Positions 21,690 through 33,699 of a DNA stretch of 64,000 bases are shown here, piece by piece. Made by a program: the position numbers and the translations under genes. Position 1 is the first letter of the stretch. Every line of letters starts with the position of its first letter. Source of the stretch: Arachis hypogaea (lineage: Eukaryota > Streptophyta > Magnoliopsida > Fabales > Fabaceae); assembly GCF_003086295.3 (NCBI RefSeq), contig NC_092055.1, positions 122,551,484-122,615,483 of the forward strand, given 5' to 3'. The notes beneath the pieces are model-generated. The model saw only the letters and a program-made list of their open reading frames with translations, was not told the origin of the DNA and made no database searches.

Positions 21690-24600
21690 TGTAACACCCT
21701 CACTATCAGAACTCACGCTTCCGGCTGTGCCACTCTGATAGCAAATAGTATTACGACTACTTTACATACTAAATACTAAATAGGAGCCTGTGACTCGACA
21801 CTGTATCGCTGATTTCTTCAAAAACCGAAAATAGATACTTTATCTTAAGAAAAATACAAGTAGGCATAGATTCATATACAAAACTCCTTACATAATAACT
21901 CATAATATAATATACATATAAAACATACAATTCCTATCCCTCTTACAAATTTGTAATAACAAAGATGAGGGAAGAAAATAATCTAATTAATACAACAATA
22001 TATAAACCAAACGCAGTATAACACTCCTTAATGTCTCTTCATCTGGTTCCTGAAAAGGTAAAGCTGTAGGGGGGTGAGAACCTAACCACACAGTCTCACC
22101 ACGGAGTTTCAAAGTTGTCATAAGAAGATATTTTATAAGAAAACTGTTTTCAAACTCAGTGATTATCATTGCCTTATGAATCTTTTAAAAACCAATAGGT
22201 AATTGTTCAAAATCTTTTCAAAGAAACAATGTTTAATCTTTCAGAAATCCGAAACCTTTCCTTTCTTATAAGAAACTTTCAATCAGAAACCAACCACACA
22301 ATCAAACAACACAATCATTAATATAGCACCAAAGTTCAATCTCAAATGTAGCATGCCAGGACAAACACAGGCAAGGCAGACAAGGAAAGCACAAGTAGGC
22401 AGCAGTTACAGCAAATAGTCCAAGTAGCAGTTACGAACAGTTTAGCAATTAGGCAAACCAAAACAAGTTCAAACTCAAGCAAAGCATACAAATGCATATG
22501 ATGCATGCCTGTCCTATGGCTGATGAGGCTCATCTGTCGGTTATCCAGCCAACCCGACAAGTCTGAATTATACTTAGACAGTCCCCCGACGTGCATCCCC
22601 AAGAGTCTATGCATAGCTTTTTCTCAAATAATCAATATTACTCAATGGGGGTAACATTCCCGGGAATTTATATAGTGCCCGGTCACACACTTACATCGTA
22701 GGGTCAACAGAGTATCGAGTTTTCAACCTGGTACACGTGGTGGCAAGCCACGGTACTTAATCCAGGGAACCTCGTATCTCAGATATCTCAAATTCATAAG
22801 CCATGTGAATAATTCAAAGTTCACATCTCAACATTCTCAGCATCATAATCATTCATCAATCCAAATCTCATTTCCAAGTTCATTTCAAAACCATATTTCA
22901 AAGAAAATCCTTATCATCCTTCTTTCCATTCCATCCATTAACAATTCTCAATCCAAAATATAACTTTTCCTTTAATAAATAAAGTAATCTTAAACCATAT
23001 AACGCTTAAAATTAAACCTTGTAAAATAACTACTTCAAATGGAACTTCTAATTTTATAAAATTTCGGCAGCATTTCCTCTAAAACTTGGATTCTGCCACC
23101 CTTTTCGGGTCCCATCCAAACATTTCTCAAACTTTTTCTCAACCATTTCCCAATCTCATTTATTTCCAAAATTCAACCAATTCCAATATCAAACTATTCT
23201 CAAAACGAATCAGTGTTAATAATAATTCTCTTTTTAAAATCAAACCAACTCATATACTAAATCATTTATAAAATCAGACTAACTCAAAATTAAACCGTTT
23301 CCAAAATTAATTCAGTTTCATATTTCAAATCATTTTTAGAGCCGATTCATTTGTATTATCAAAAATAGCTTCAAAACCAAGAAAACCACTTTTCATAATA
23401 ATCAACTAAATAACCTTTCAAACTAATTTTCTTTTCAGCAATCACAAACTACTCAAACAATCGAGCAATCAGTCATTCAGTCCAGCAAACAACCACATTT
23501 ATAAGACAATCATAATCACACACATATGTTTCTCACATTAATATCCATTTATAACAACTCTGTAAGATAAAGTAAATTTTAAGAAAATCCCTACCTCGAC
23601 TAGCTGAATTCACATAGGTTAAACACAGTAACTCCCTTCCCTTTTTGTTAATTTCAGCAGCGGCAGCAACTCTAATAGCTCATTAGTACCATTAATACTA
23701 TTACCTATGATAATTCCATCAGCAAACAGGGAAGGCAAAGTAGCAGTGTTAAACAGAAACATAGGTTTTCCTTATTCATAATAGAAAAAGACTAAGAAAC
23801 AAAATGGAAACAGAATAAGGACTAAGGAGTTACATATTCAGAAATAGCAGAATTGGGATTGAAACTGGAAAAGGGCAGTACTGATTCGAAGACAAGAGGA
23901 GGCTGTGGTGGATCCTTCTGGTGGCAGCTTGGACGGCGGCAGAGAGACTCACGGTGACCGTATAACCTGGCACAGACAACCTCAGCGACAACTCTCACGG
24001 TAAAGGTAAACTTAACGGATAAAGAAGCTGAAGCAGGGTTAGGGCTTACTAACAAACACAGGCTTGAAAAAGGTTTCCGGCACCAGCAACGGCGACGACG
24101 ACAGCTCCGCGACGGTTTCCCTCGCCCGCATTCTCTGATCGCGATTCCAACGGCGGCGTCTAGCAACGGAGAGGACGAACGGCAGCGGCGCTAGCGGCAG
24201 GACACGGTGGCAACCTCCCTTCCGCGGTGGCTCCCTCACAAGCTCTCTTTCTCTCCCTCTCTCTGCTCACGACGCGACGGTGCAGAAACGGCGGCCGTGG
24301 CGAGCTGCGCGGTCTTCCTCTCCCATCAACGCTCTCTTTTCTTTCTCGGGTCTCTTCCCTCCTCCATCAACAGCGGCGGCGACGGTGGCAATAACGCCCA
24401 CCGCGCCGCCTTCCCCTTCTTCCCCCTCTCCTTCCTCTCCGCGGTCCCCTTCCCTCTTCCCTTTTCTTTCTTTCTTTCCTTCCTTTCATCTTTGCTGTGT
24501 GTGTATCATTATTGTTGAGGGTGAGTGCATTAGGTGAGGGTGAGGTGAGTGTGGCGGTGGGTTAGTGGTGATGAGGGGTAAATTAGGTTCCAATTAGGGT

Positions 24601-25023
24601 TAAGAGTAATGTAAATTAGGATTAGGGTTTAATTTGGGAATTAGAGTTTGATTTGGGGCAAATTGAGATTTTGTTTAATTTTAATAAAATTAAGAGATAT
24701 TATATTAGATTAAATATAAAATATCCATCTTTAAAATACCTTTCAATTACAAATTTATAAATTAGTATCGATTAAATGCTAATTAAATAAAAATTGGAGA
24801 CAAATAAATTAATTCTCCTTCATTTATAAAATAAGGTTAAAAATATAAATATTTAAAATTAAGGCATATAAAATATTCACTATTTTTCAATTATAAGAAC
24901 TCTAAATAAAAATAAGAGTTTACTCATCTTTTATATAAAAATCTCTGAAATACAGTCTTAAATAAATATAATGCATCGTAAATAATTAATTAATAACTTT
25001 TAAAAAAAATTAGAGGTCTTACA
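21690..25023 (-). mobile_element. Solo LTR, 3.3 kb, nested in the non-autonomous element
   Basis: Starts TGTAACACCC, ends GTCTTACA, with a perfect 5-bp TSD (CAGTT) and no internal retroviral sequence, so it is the product of LTR-LTR recombination. It shares a block near 22500-22570 and 22660-22760 with the solo LTR at 31348-35442 in inverted orientation. A GC-rich, CpG-rich island (about 23880-24500) gives low-complexity ORFs on both strands that I regard as non-coding. The transcription direction (minus) is inferred by analogy with the 31348 copy. Confidence 0.88.
23880..24500. other. GC-rich gene-leader-like island inside the solo LTR
   Basis: A sharp compositional shift from AT-rich flanks to GCGGCG-rich and then CT-rich DNA. 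Overlapping ORFs on both strands are Arg/Ser/Pro-rich and show no family. Similar islands sit at 1-470 and 47590-48005. Confidence 0.6.
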
Positions 25024-25028
25024 CAGTT

Positions 25029-25145
25029 CATATTTGTTTTTGGAGAATTTGATTTACTTTTAACCAAGTAGGAAAAAGCATTTTTCATTTAACATTTTTC
25101 TTGAGCTTAGCATGAGGACATGCTAATGTTTAAGTGTGGGGAGAT
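25029..25145 (+). other. Interior end and polypurine tract of the non-autonomous element
   Basis: The interior resumes after the nested LTR. GTTTAAGTGTGGGGAGAT lies directly before the 3' LTR at 25146 and serves as the polypurine tract. Confidence 0.7.
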
Positions 25146-26576
25146 TGATAAACCACTATTTTACGATTTATTTTGTATTGAATTGAGTGGATTTTATCCA
25201 TTATTCTCACACTTATTCATACAATTCGCATGTTTTTCATTTTCCTTCCTAATTTTGTGCTATGATTGAAAACATGTTTCTTTGACCTTAAATTTGCTCA
25301 TTCTAATTCTCTCTTATTACCATTCGATGCCGTGATATATTTGTTAAGTGTTTTCAGGGTTTATAGGGCAGGAATGGCTTAGAGGATATAAATGAAGCAT
25401 TCAAAAGTGGGAGGAACACAAGAAATGGGAAATTTCAGAAGCTGGTAGCGACGCGTACGCATAGATGACGCGTACATGTGACCAGAAATTTGTTCAGCGA
25501 TGCGTACACGTGGCAGACGCGTACGCGTAACAGAGTGTCACGTGCTGCATTAAACAGAAAATGCTGGGGGCGATTTCTGGGCTACTTTTGACCCAGTTTC
25601 AGGTCCGAAAATACTGATTAGAGGTTGCAGAGTAGAGCTGGAAGGAGAAATCAATCATATACACAACATTCATTCACACACTTTAGGTTTTAGGGTTTCT
25701 TTTAGTTTTAGTTCTTCTCAAATTCAGATTTCTACCTTGCTTTGATTTAGTTTTCTTCTAATTTTATTTGTTCTAGTACTTTGGCTTATCTACTTCTCTT
25801 GTTGATTTCCTTATGTTGTTAATTTAGTTTATGAATTCTTCTTGTTTCCTTTAATCCATATTAATGCAATTTATGTTTTCATGTTTATGATTGCTTTCTT
25901 TAATTTGTTGTTATTGTTTCCTCTTGCAATTGTTAGTCTTAGATTTTGCTATGTCTTGTTAGTTTTCATGCTTTTATTTTGTGCCTACCAAGTGTTTGAT
26001 AAAATGCTTGGTAGAATTTTAAAATAGATTTTTATGTTCTTAACTTGGATTAATCAATTAGAGACGCTTGAGTTATCAAAACTCTTTTGTTGAATGGTAA
26101 TTGAAGATTGCCGGTTAGCTTGAACCTCATTAAATCTAGTCTCTCACTATAAGTTGACTAGGACTTGTGAACTTAAGTTGATTGTATGCACTTGACCTTC
26201 CTCCATTGGTTAGAGGTTAACTAAGTGAAGGCAATCCACATTTACCATCACAATTGATAATGATAATAAGGATATGACTTCTAATTCTCAATCCTTGCTA
26301 AGAGCCTTCTTAGTTATTAGTTTATTTTTTCGCCATTTTACTTTCTTGTTTCTTATTACAAAACCCAAAAATATACTTTCCCATAACCAATAATAAATAT
26401 ACTTCCCTACAATTCCTTGAGAGATGACCCGAGGTTTGAATACTTCGGTTAATTTTATTGGGTTTGTATTTGTGACAAACAATCTAAACGTTGATTGAGG
26501 TTTAATTGTCGGTTTAGAACTATACTTGCAACGCGATATTTTTGTGAAAATCTTTACCGCCATTCTTCCTCCATCA
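25146..26576 (+). repeat. 3' LTR of the non-autonomous element (1431 bp)
   Basis: Begins TGATAAACCAC and ends CTCCATCA, followed by the AGCTC TSD. It has many point differences from the 5' LTR, so it is clearly older than the Retand-like insertion. Confidence 0.88.
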
Positions 26577-27434
26577 AGCTCCTGTAAAATTTTGGATCTA
26601 ATTTCTTCCGCTTCTTTAGATACTTCAACGTTTCGGTCACATCACTTTCCATCAATTGCCTTTTCTTTTCTATTTGGTTGTACATGTCTTTTCTTCGAAA
26701 TCTAACATTCTCAAAACCACCAGATTGCTCGGCAAAATGCATATATATTTGGGTTATGGAAATTCCAGCATCTCTCATGTCGTTCATTCTTCAAATTTCT
26801 TCATCAATCATTCTCCGTTGCGATCTCAACATCCGGCTCAAAGTTAGGGGTATTAACTCATGATTATGTTCATTTTGAAATAATGTTGTATACCACCAGT
26901 CCCTGCCAACATCTATGTGAACTCGCATTTATGCTACACACCCACACCTAGTCTTTGGCTTTAGAGCTCTCTTCCTATTTGTTTCATCGACCCCTCTGAA
27001 AATACGATATCCTTGTCTCGAACACACAAATGTTTGCCAGAGTATGCTCTTATCAATCTCACTGTGCCCAGCCTTGAACTTCCTAATTGAAAATCCATTG
27101 ACCCTCCCAAATGCATTGTAAAAGGCATAGGCAACATCAAGGTTTGAAAATACATACTTCTTAGTAGCATCAACGCTCAAACCTACGAAATTAACCCGAC
27201 CGATACTTCCTATACTATTCAATAACAGGTCTTCAACATCATTGTCATCACTATCAACTAACAATTCGTCCATTTCCTGAAAGACATTAAACAACAATAG
27301 ACCTCAACATTCTAAACATAATTTCAAACAATAATAAACCTTAATATCCTAAATATTGGAATAATCCAACTAAAAAGATGTACCTCAGCTAAAACATTCT
27401 GGATATGCAATGACTCTCCAATCAAATCAACCAT
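26577..27434 (-). pseudogene. FAR1-related MULE transposase, 5' part (FAR1 DNA-binding domain)
   Basis: The first coding exon (27434-27384) starts ATGGTTGATTTG and ends GCTGAG|GTACAT. After a 107-bp intron ending TCTTTCAG, exon 2 starts at 27276, keeps the phase and encodes an acidic leader (LLVDSDDNDVEDLL). The FAR1 domain follows, with DVAYAFYNAFGRVNGFSIRK, a Cys-containing segment and, past a TAA at 26929-26931, a segment with WWYTTLFQNEHNHEL (the HNH zinc-ligand pair). A second stop, TGA at 26788-26790, precedes a Lys-rich helix. The frame runs to the AGCTC target site at 26577-26581 and continues at 15613 (KFYRS, then YELDNNG). Both stops lie in an otherwise continuous frame. Confidence 0.85.
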
Positions 27435-28339
27435 TTTGTCGAATGCTATATTTACTGCATATAATTATAATAAAATAAAACAAAAAATATTTATATTTAT
27501 AAAATGACAAAAGTATAAAAGATTTGACATATTCACAACTATGAAAGTAAGTACCATATGACAAAAATAGGCACAAGACATCAAGAAATGAAGTCTACAA
27601 TTCTCTTCTTCAAAATACAAAAATAATAAAAGATAAAACAATTACAAATAAATCACAAATAATAAATTTTTACGAACACAACATTCACACTTCCAAAGTA
27701 CAACAACCAAATTACACAAATAGCATAATAACAAAGCATAAAAACAACATTCATGAATCTATATTACTATAAAATACATTTCCATATTGCTTTCCTAGCA
27801 CTTTACTAGAGAAATGAATGCTACTCCACTTTCATATTGTTACTAGCTTTTTGCAATGAATGAAATAATAAAATTCTTATTCTAGTAAATATTTTGAAAA
27901 TAGAAGCTTTGTGTTATTCAATATTATTGTATTTTTCAAGTTTAAAATACTATTATAATGAAATAACTTAAAAAAATAAAGAAAAAAAAGTAGCACGAGT
28001 TCTTAAACTCTAGACCAAAATATGACTCGAAACAATAACAATATAACGACATCAAAAAAACTAACTCTAGTTTTTATTCTTCAAATTTTGAATGTAAAGT
28101 AGATAACCGACAATAAATTTAGTAATGCCACGGAACTAAAGACATGGTGAAACAAAAGTCTTCCTTAATGAGAAAAATTTTAAATGCCACAAGAATCAAA
28201 CATAAAGAGTAAAACACATCTTTTATATAACAAATGTTAGAGGAATCTAAGGAAAGAATAAAAAATGTCATGAAAATAAAAAATTTGTAACAAAAATGCT
28301 AGAAAAATTCAAGTTTAACACAAGAGGTATTAGTTTATT
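27435..28339. other. AT-rich 5' flank of the FAR1-MULE gene
   Basis: No gene. It probably contains the 5' UTR (a possible acceptor TATGCAG lies just upstream of the ATG) and promoter, but no clear TATA element can be singled out in this AT-rich DNA. Confidence 0.5.
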
Positions 28340-30300
28340 AAAGAGATAAAGAAAGAAGAGCTCCTAGCATCACAATTCTACAAAATTGTTGACTATACAT
28401 TATAGAAGAGCTCCTAGCATCACAAGGGATATTAGTTTATTGTATCACTATATGGGTTCTCTTTTAATGGATTAGAAATTTGCAAATCACATGGCAAGAA
28501 AGTTAGGACACGTTTTGCCACAAATTTGTAACAACTCAACAAACAGTAAATTGGACAAGCTCTCAATCTTAGTTGTTCCTTTATGTCTTCAGAAAAATTG
28601 TATAAAAATGTTATAGAAATTATAAAAAAATTAGACTTGATAATCTAACATTAGCCTTATACAATTTTTGAGCAAGCAAAATACCAGTTTGAACACTCCC
28701 ATATCACAAGAAAATCAACCATTCAAAAGTTCATAATCATTAATTGATAGAGAAATAAGAGCTCCTATCAACACAATGCTACAAAAATTTTCATTAAAAA
28801 TTATAGATTATAGAAGAAACCCTATCATTACAATCATAGAATTGCTAGAGATATTGGTTTATGGTATTACTAGAATTCTATTTTAAATAGATTATATATT
28901 TGCAATAGTACGTACCAAAAAAAATGTGCGACGCTCTGCTAAAAGTTGCCACAACTCAAACAATAAATCTGAAAATCCCTCAATCTTCAATTGTCCGGTT
29001 ATTCCTTTGTGCTTGTAAAAAAAATATATAAAAATTTTACAAAAATTATAAAACTAAATTGAACTTGACAATCTAATGTTAACTTCATAAAAAAATCTGA
29101 GCAACCAAGAAACCAGTTTGAACAAGACATATTCACATTCTCATACCAAAAGAAAATCACAATTTAAAATTTCATAACCAATAAATAATAAAGAAAAAAG
29201 AGCTTCTAGCATCTCAATTCTACAAAATTGCTGATTATATATTATAGAATATCTCCTTGCATCACAAGGGGTATTAGTTTATTGTATCACTATATGGGTT
29301 CTCTTTCAATGGATTAGAAATTTGCGAATGCACATACCAAGAAAGCTGGGACACGTTTCACCACAAATTTGTAATAACTCAACAAACAGTAAATCGGAGA
29401 AGCCCTCAATGCTAGTTGTTTCTTTATGTTTATAGAGAAATTGTATAAAAATGTTATAAAAATTACAAAAACTAAATTAGACTTGACAATCTAACATTAA
29501 CCTTATACAATTTTTGAACAAACAAAATACCTGTTTTAACACTCCCATATTACGAGAAAATCAATCATTCAAAGTATTATAATCATTAGTTGATAAAGAA
29601 AGAATAGCTCCTGTCAAGACAATGCTATAAAATTCCTGATTATAAATTATAGATTATAGAAGAAACCCTAGCATTACAATCGTAGAATTGTGAGAGGTAT
29701 TGGTTTATGGTATTACTAGGATTCTATTTTAATACATTATGTATTTGCAATAGTACGTACCAAGAAATTTGTACCACGCTCTGTCACAAAGTTGTTACAA
29801 CTCAAACAACAAATCTGAAAAAGCCCTCCTGGTTATTCTTGTGTTCCTGTAAAAAAATTATATAAAATTTTTACAGAAATTATAAAACTAAATTGAACTT
29901 TACAATACTTCATAAAAAAGAATCTCAGCAACCAAAAAATTAGTTTAAACAAGACATTCACACTCTCATACCAAAAGAAAATCACAATTTAAAATTCCTT
30001 AATTAATAAAAGATAAAGAAAGAATAGCTCTTAACATCACATTACTACAAAATTATTTATTACAGATTACAGATTATAGATTATAGATTATAAAACAACT
30101 CCTAACATTATAATCCTAACCTTACAAGAGGTATTAGTTTATTCAATCACTGTTTGAGTTCTCTTTCAATAGATTACAAATTTGTGATTGGAAATACTAA
30201 CAAAGTTGGGCACACTATATACAAAGTTGCAACAACTTAACAAAGCACAAATCAAAAGTAAAATCCAAAAGATAACAATCAAAAAGATAATTATTATAAA
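28340..30300. repeat. Tandem array of five ~410-bp repeats with alternating subtypes
   Basis: Each unit starts near a GAGCTCCTAGCATCAC-like motif: about 28358, 28760, 29200, 29605 and 30025 (spacing 402, 440, 405 and 420). Units 1 and 3 share subtype text (CACTATATGGGTTCTCTTT and ACAGTAAAT), while units 2 and 4 share another (TAGTACGTACCAA, GGTTTATGGTATTAC). The array therefore looks like a duplicated A-B dimer plus a fifth unit. No coding content. It lies on the 5' side of the FAR1-type transposase gene, so it may be subterminal repeat DNA of that MULE. Confidence 0.75.
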
Positions 30301-31157
30301 AATAAAATTAAAAGCATAAACATGTCAAACAACAATGGAAGGAAAAAAAACTAATAGTAGGACTTGAGAATGATATAGGAAGCCGCATCAAACTTAGCAA
30401 CGAAATAGAGAAAAACAAAAGACCGACGTCGCGGCAGCAGACAAGAAGATGCGACACTAATAGCATGAGAGCAGCATAAATGGGTAAAAACCTAAAAATA
30501 ACCTATGTAACCTTTTTTTTCTTTCTGGTGGGGGCTTTGACTGGCCCCATACCTGAAAACATACCCTTTTCTATTCGCCCCGAAACATATGGAATTTGCC
30601 AATTTCATAAAGAGAGAAGAAATCTGAATATTTATCTTTACATAATAGCCCATGTAATTAATAATAAATGGGAGAGAATTGGAGAGGATTTGGAGCATGA
30701 GCCTTCCACTGGAAATCATAGTGGAGCTAAAGAGAAACTCAGACACATCAAAATAGGTTTCTTAGCAATCGATCCAATTTGGGGAGGGTGGAGAAAGGTA
30801 CCTAGCAAATCCAGGAGTTCTTCTCCAGAATTGGTTTTGCGTTTGGAGTTAGCTAGCCAACAGCGGCGATAGACAGTCGTCTCTCTCTTCCATGGCAGCG
30901 ATTTTTTAGGTTTGAAAGGTCATTCATGGCAGAGTCAAAAGGGAGTGGGTTCAAGAACATTTAAATCTATCGCCGGCCAGAACGATAGTGAAAGCATCGC
31001 CAGTAGTGAAGATGTTTGAAGACATCACATCGCTAATAACAGAGTAATGGAAGAGTTCCATCAAGTTCCTAAGTACTTTTCTGGTGTTTAAAATAGGAGA
31101 TTAGTTTTTTTTGTCTATGTGAATTTGTTTGTTCAGCCCATGACAATAAAAAGAGAA

Positions 31158-31212
<55 letters not shown>

Positions 31213-31347
31213 TTAATTTACCTGATAACTTTTTATAGTAGATTAACTCTTAAAGAGTGCTGCACTCTTTATTTTGACTGGAATGCACTAGCTTTCGCTA
31301 AAAACCCCCCTTAAATTAAGATCAATTCCCCAAAACAATTTGGTACG
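30301..31347. other. Flank without a convincing gene
   Basis: Contains an AAT/ATA microsatellite (31155-31210). A 130-codon ORF at 30480-30872 has no recognisable domain and ordinary non-coding composition, so it is not called. Confidence 0.5.
31155..31210. repeat. (AAT)n microsatellite
   Basis: About 55 bp of near-perfect AAT/TAA repeats. Confidence 0.95.
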
Positions 31348-32933
31348 TGTGAAACCCAGTCAAACCGTAATTAATTAAATAATAAATTAAATAGGAGTGA
31401 ATATGGTTAGAAAATTTAGCAATCGGAATTTGATAATTTAAATATGATATTTGGATTTAGTGAATTTTTCTGAGTCGAAAAACATAGTTTTCTGCATAAA
31501 ACGCGCACTGGAATTTTGACCGACAGTACCGGCTGAGATCTGTCTGGTACTACAGCTGAGAAAATTGATTATAAGTAAATAAGGTTAAGAAATTAGGACT
31601 TATAATTAGGGAAGGTAGAAATATTTAAAATGCGATTTAAAGAGCTAATCTTAAAGGTTTTGGCCCAAGATTGGGCCAACGGACCAAATCAATTGAACCG
31701 GACCCAAGTGGGCCCAAGACCCAACATATATAAATATTAGTTATGAGCATTTCAGCTTATTTATCCTAAAGAAAGAGGGTAGGGGTGCAGCTTTGGAGAA
31801 GAGAGGAAGAAGAGAGAAAATCCTAACTTCATCAAACTTTAAATCAACATAACTTTCTCTCCGGAACTCCGATTGACGAGCCGTTTATGGCCATGCATCG
31901 CTCTTCTCATCCTCTACAATTCTATCCAAGTTTTGTGGTGAGTATTCTACTGTCCTCTGCCCAGTTTTCATTTTTCTCTTTAAATTTGAATTTGGTTTGG
32001 GTTTTGAGGAAATCTTGTGATTTTGGTTGTTTAGGAGTACTCTAGTATGAGCCATTGGTGATATTCATCACAAATTTCGTTGGTTAAGGTAAGGAACCGT
32101 CTAATCCTTGTGATTTATCATTTTTATGAACCCTAGGTTGATTTATATATGTGAAATTGGTTATGTTAGTGTATTTGGTGATTTTGGTGCACAATTGGGA
32201 GGTTGGTGTTGTTTGTGGAGGTTTGGTGAGGCTTGGAGCTAAGGGTTGGTGGAGACTTCCAAGAAGAAGCTCAATTAATTTGGCTATAAGAGGTACGGTT
32301 TAAGTTTTATTTAAGTACCGTGTGGTGTGATGAGAATTCCTAGGCTAGATGCCCCTAGGATTAAGTTTGGATTGTGTAAATGGTTGGTACTAATATGCAT
32401 AGTAGATATGTAATGTAAATTAATGATTAAGTTGAGAATTATGTGAACTTGTATGTTTGGCGTGTTGAGGATTTGATGGATTGGATATTGATTGTGTGAA
32501 TAATTGGTTTGGTTATTGAATAATAAGGTTTAAGGAATTGAAGTGTAGAATTTGATAGTTTTGGGTGAAATTGTGTAAATGAGGTAGGTTTGGTTTTAGT
32601 TGAGTGTAATTATGTGAATGTGGTTGGGTTGTGGTCATTTGGATGAGTGGAAATGAATTTGGCTTGTGAACATTGGAAAAATTGGTGATTTCTATTTTTG
32701 GATAGAAACTGATTTTTGACCAACTTTGGCGGTCCGTAAGTCGGTCCACGAGTTTGGAATTCTTCAAAATTAGATTTTTATGAAAGTTTATTCAACGATC
32801 TTTCCAACGGTTCAGAAATGGATGAAAAAGGAATTTTGTAGAAGAAGTTATGTGTGTTGGAAGTTTGGAGTTTGAAAATGTAATCCTGCAGCTTTTAACT
32901 TAGTAAAAAATTTTGGAATATCGTGCTTCCATG

Positions 32934-33200
32934 TGCACGCATGGCCGACGCGCACGCGTCATTCTCGATTTTTACTCACCCACGCGTGCGCCAGGCCGAA
33001 GCGTACGCGTCGATGCACGAACGCGAATGCCTCGTAGTAAATCCAGAGAGTTGTACGGGTATTGTGCTGGTTTTGTGCGAGACGCACAAAATGCACCCAC
33101 GCGTACGCGTGCACGTCACGCGTGTGCATGGGGCGACGCTCACGCGTCGCACTACTTTTCAGCCTTCCACACGTGCGTGTGAGCGACGCACACGCGTGAC
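32934..33200. repeat. CpG-palindrome array inside the solo LTR
   Basis: Repeated CCACGCGTACGCGTGCACG, GACGCGCACGCGTCA and GTGTGAGCGACGCAC types within 270 bp. The motif family also occurs in the otherwise different element at 15614-26576. Confidence 0.8.
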
Positions 33201-33699
33201 TCTGTTTTCAGCAAAAGTTAATTTTGAGTTTTTAAAGCTGAATTACAGACTTTTGAGCCTCCATTCTCACCCTTTAAGTCTTAAAGCCTTATAGTATGCC
33301 TAGTAATGAAAAGAAGCTAGGACATGTGGTAACTTGTGGAGGAAGTAAAGTGAGAATCAATGATGAATGATGAGTAATGATGATTGTATGAGTTACTGAG
33401 GGTGATGATGGAAGTGCGGTATATGCCGTGAGCCAAAGGGTTGTATTTAATAATGATTATTGGCTGGTTATGGGTTATGTTATGAGCCGGATGGCTATGA
33501 TAAATATTGATTATGGATGGAAATGAAAATATGGCTTTGAATGATTATTTTATCTTGAGCTCTCTTTCTCGAAAGTGTGACCCCAGAGAGATGAAGGAAG
33601 GTGAGGATCCCCTTCTTTGTTCCTCCTGGTATTGTAAAATCACCCCCAACGAGATGGTGGGAGGTTAGGATACCCTCCTTGGTTCCTCCTGGGCATATG

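Larger units (their letters stand above)
15614..26576 (+). mobile_element. Non-autonomous Athila-like LTR element with a nested solo LTR
   Basis: LTRs at 15614-17110 and 25146-26576 begin TGATAAACCAC and end TCCATCA/TCCGTCA. The TSD AGCTC is perfect. The PBS follows the left LTR, giving plus orientation. The interior has one decayed ORF without gag, protease, RT or integrase motifs. Without the nested solo LTR the element is about 7.6 kb. LTR termini and PBS type resemble the Athila lineage, and the same architecture recurs in the element at 35931-43344. It probably depended on proteins of an autonomous relative. Confidence 0.85.
1937..27434 (-). pseudogene. Whole span of the interrupted FAR1/FHY3-like MULE transposase gene
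   Basis: One transposase gene is spread over 25 kb because two LTR-element stacks landed in it. In transcription order: exon 1 at 27434-27384, exon 2 from 27276 to 26577 (FAR1 DNA-binding region), the insertion 15614-26576, then 15613-14350 (MULE core and SWIM), the insertion 2313-14349, then 2312-2050 (zinc knuckle) and 1981-1937. The domain order FAR1, DDE transposase, SWIM, zinc knuckle is that of FAR1-related (Jittery-like) MULE transposases. Several in-frame stops (for example at 26929, 26788 and 14935) and a lost SWIM histidine (CVY where CxH is expected) mark it as a pseudogene. A domesticated FRS gene is possible but unlikely given the decay and the repeat surroundings. Confidence 0.8.

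Noticed and set aside
23822..24537. Genes in the GC-rich island of the solo LTR
   Set aside because: ORFs exist on both strands with the same low-complexity composition. No conserved motif, and the island sits wholly inside an LTR with TSDs.
30480..30872. 130-codon ORF
   Set aside because: No domain, no homologous look, no promoter or paralog. Likely chance.
1039..31347. Terminal inverted repeats of the FAR1-type MULE
   Set aside because: I looked for matching ends in 1039-1936 and 30300-31347 and found nothing convincing, so the limits of that MULE are not called.
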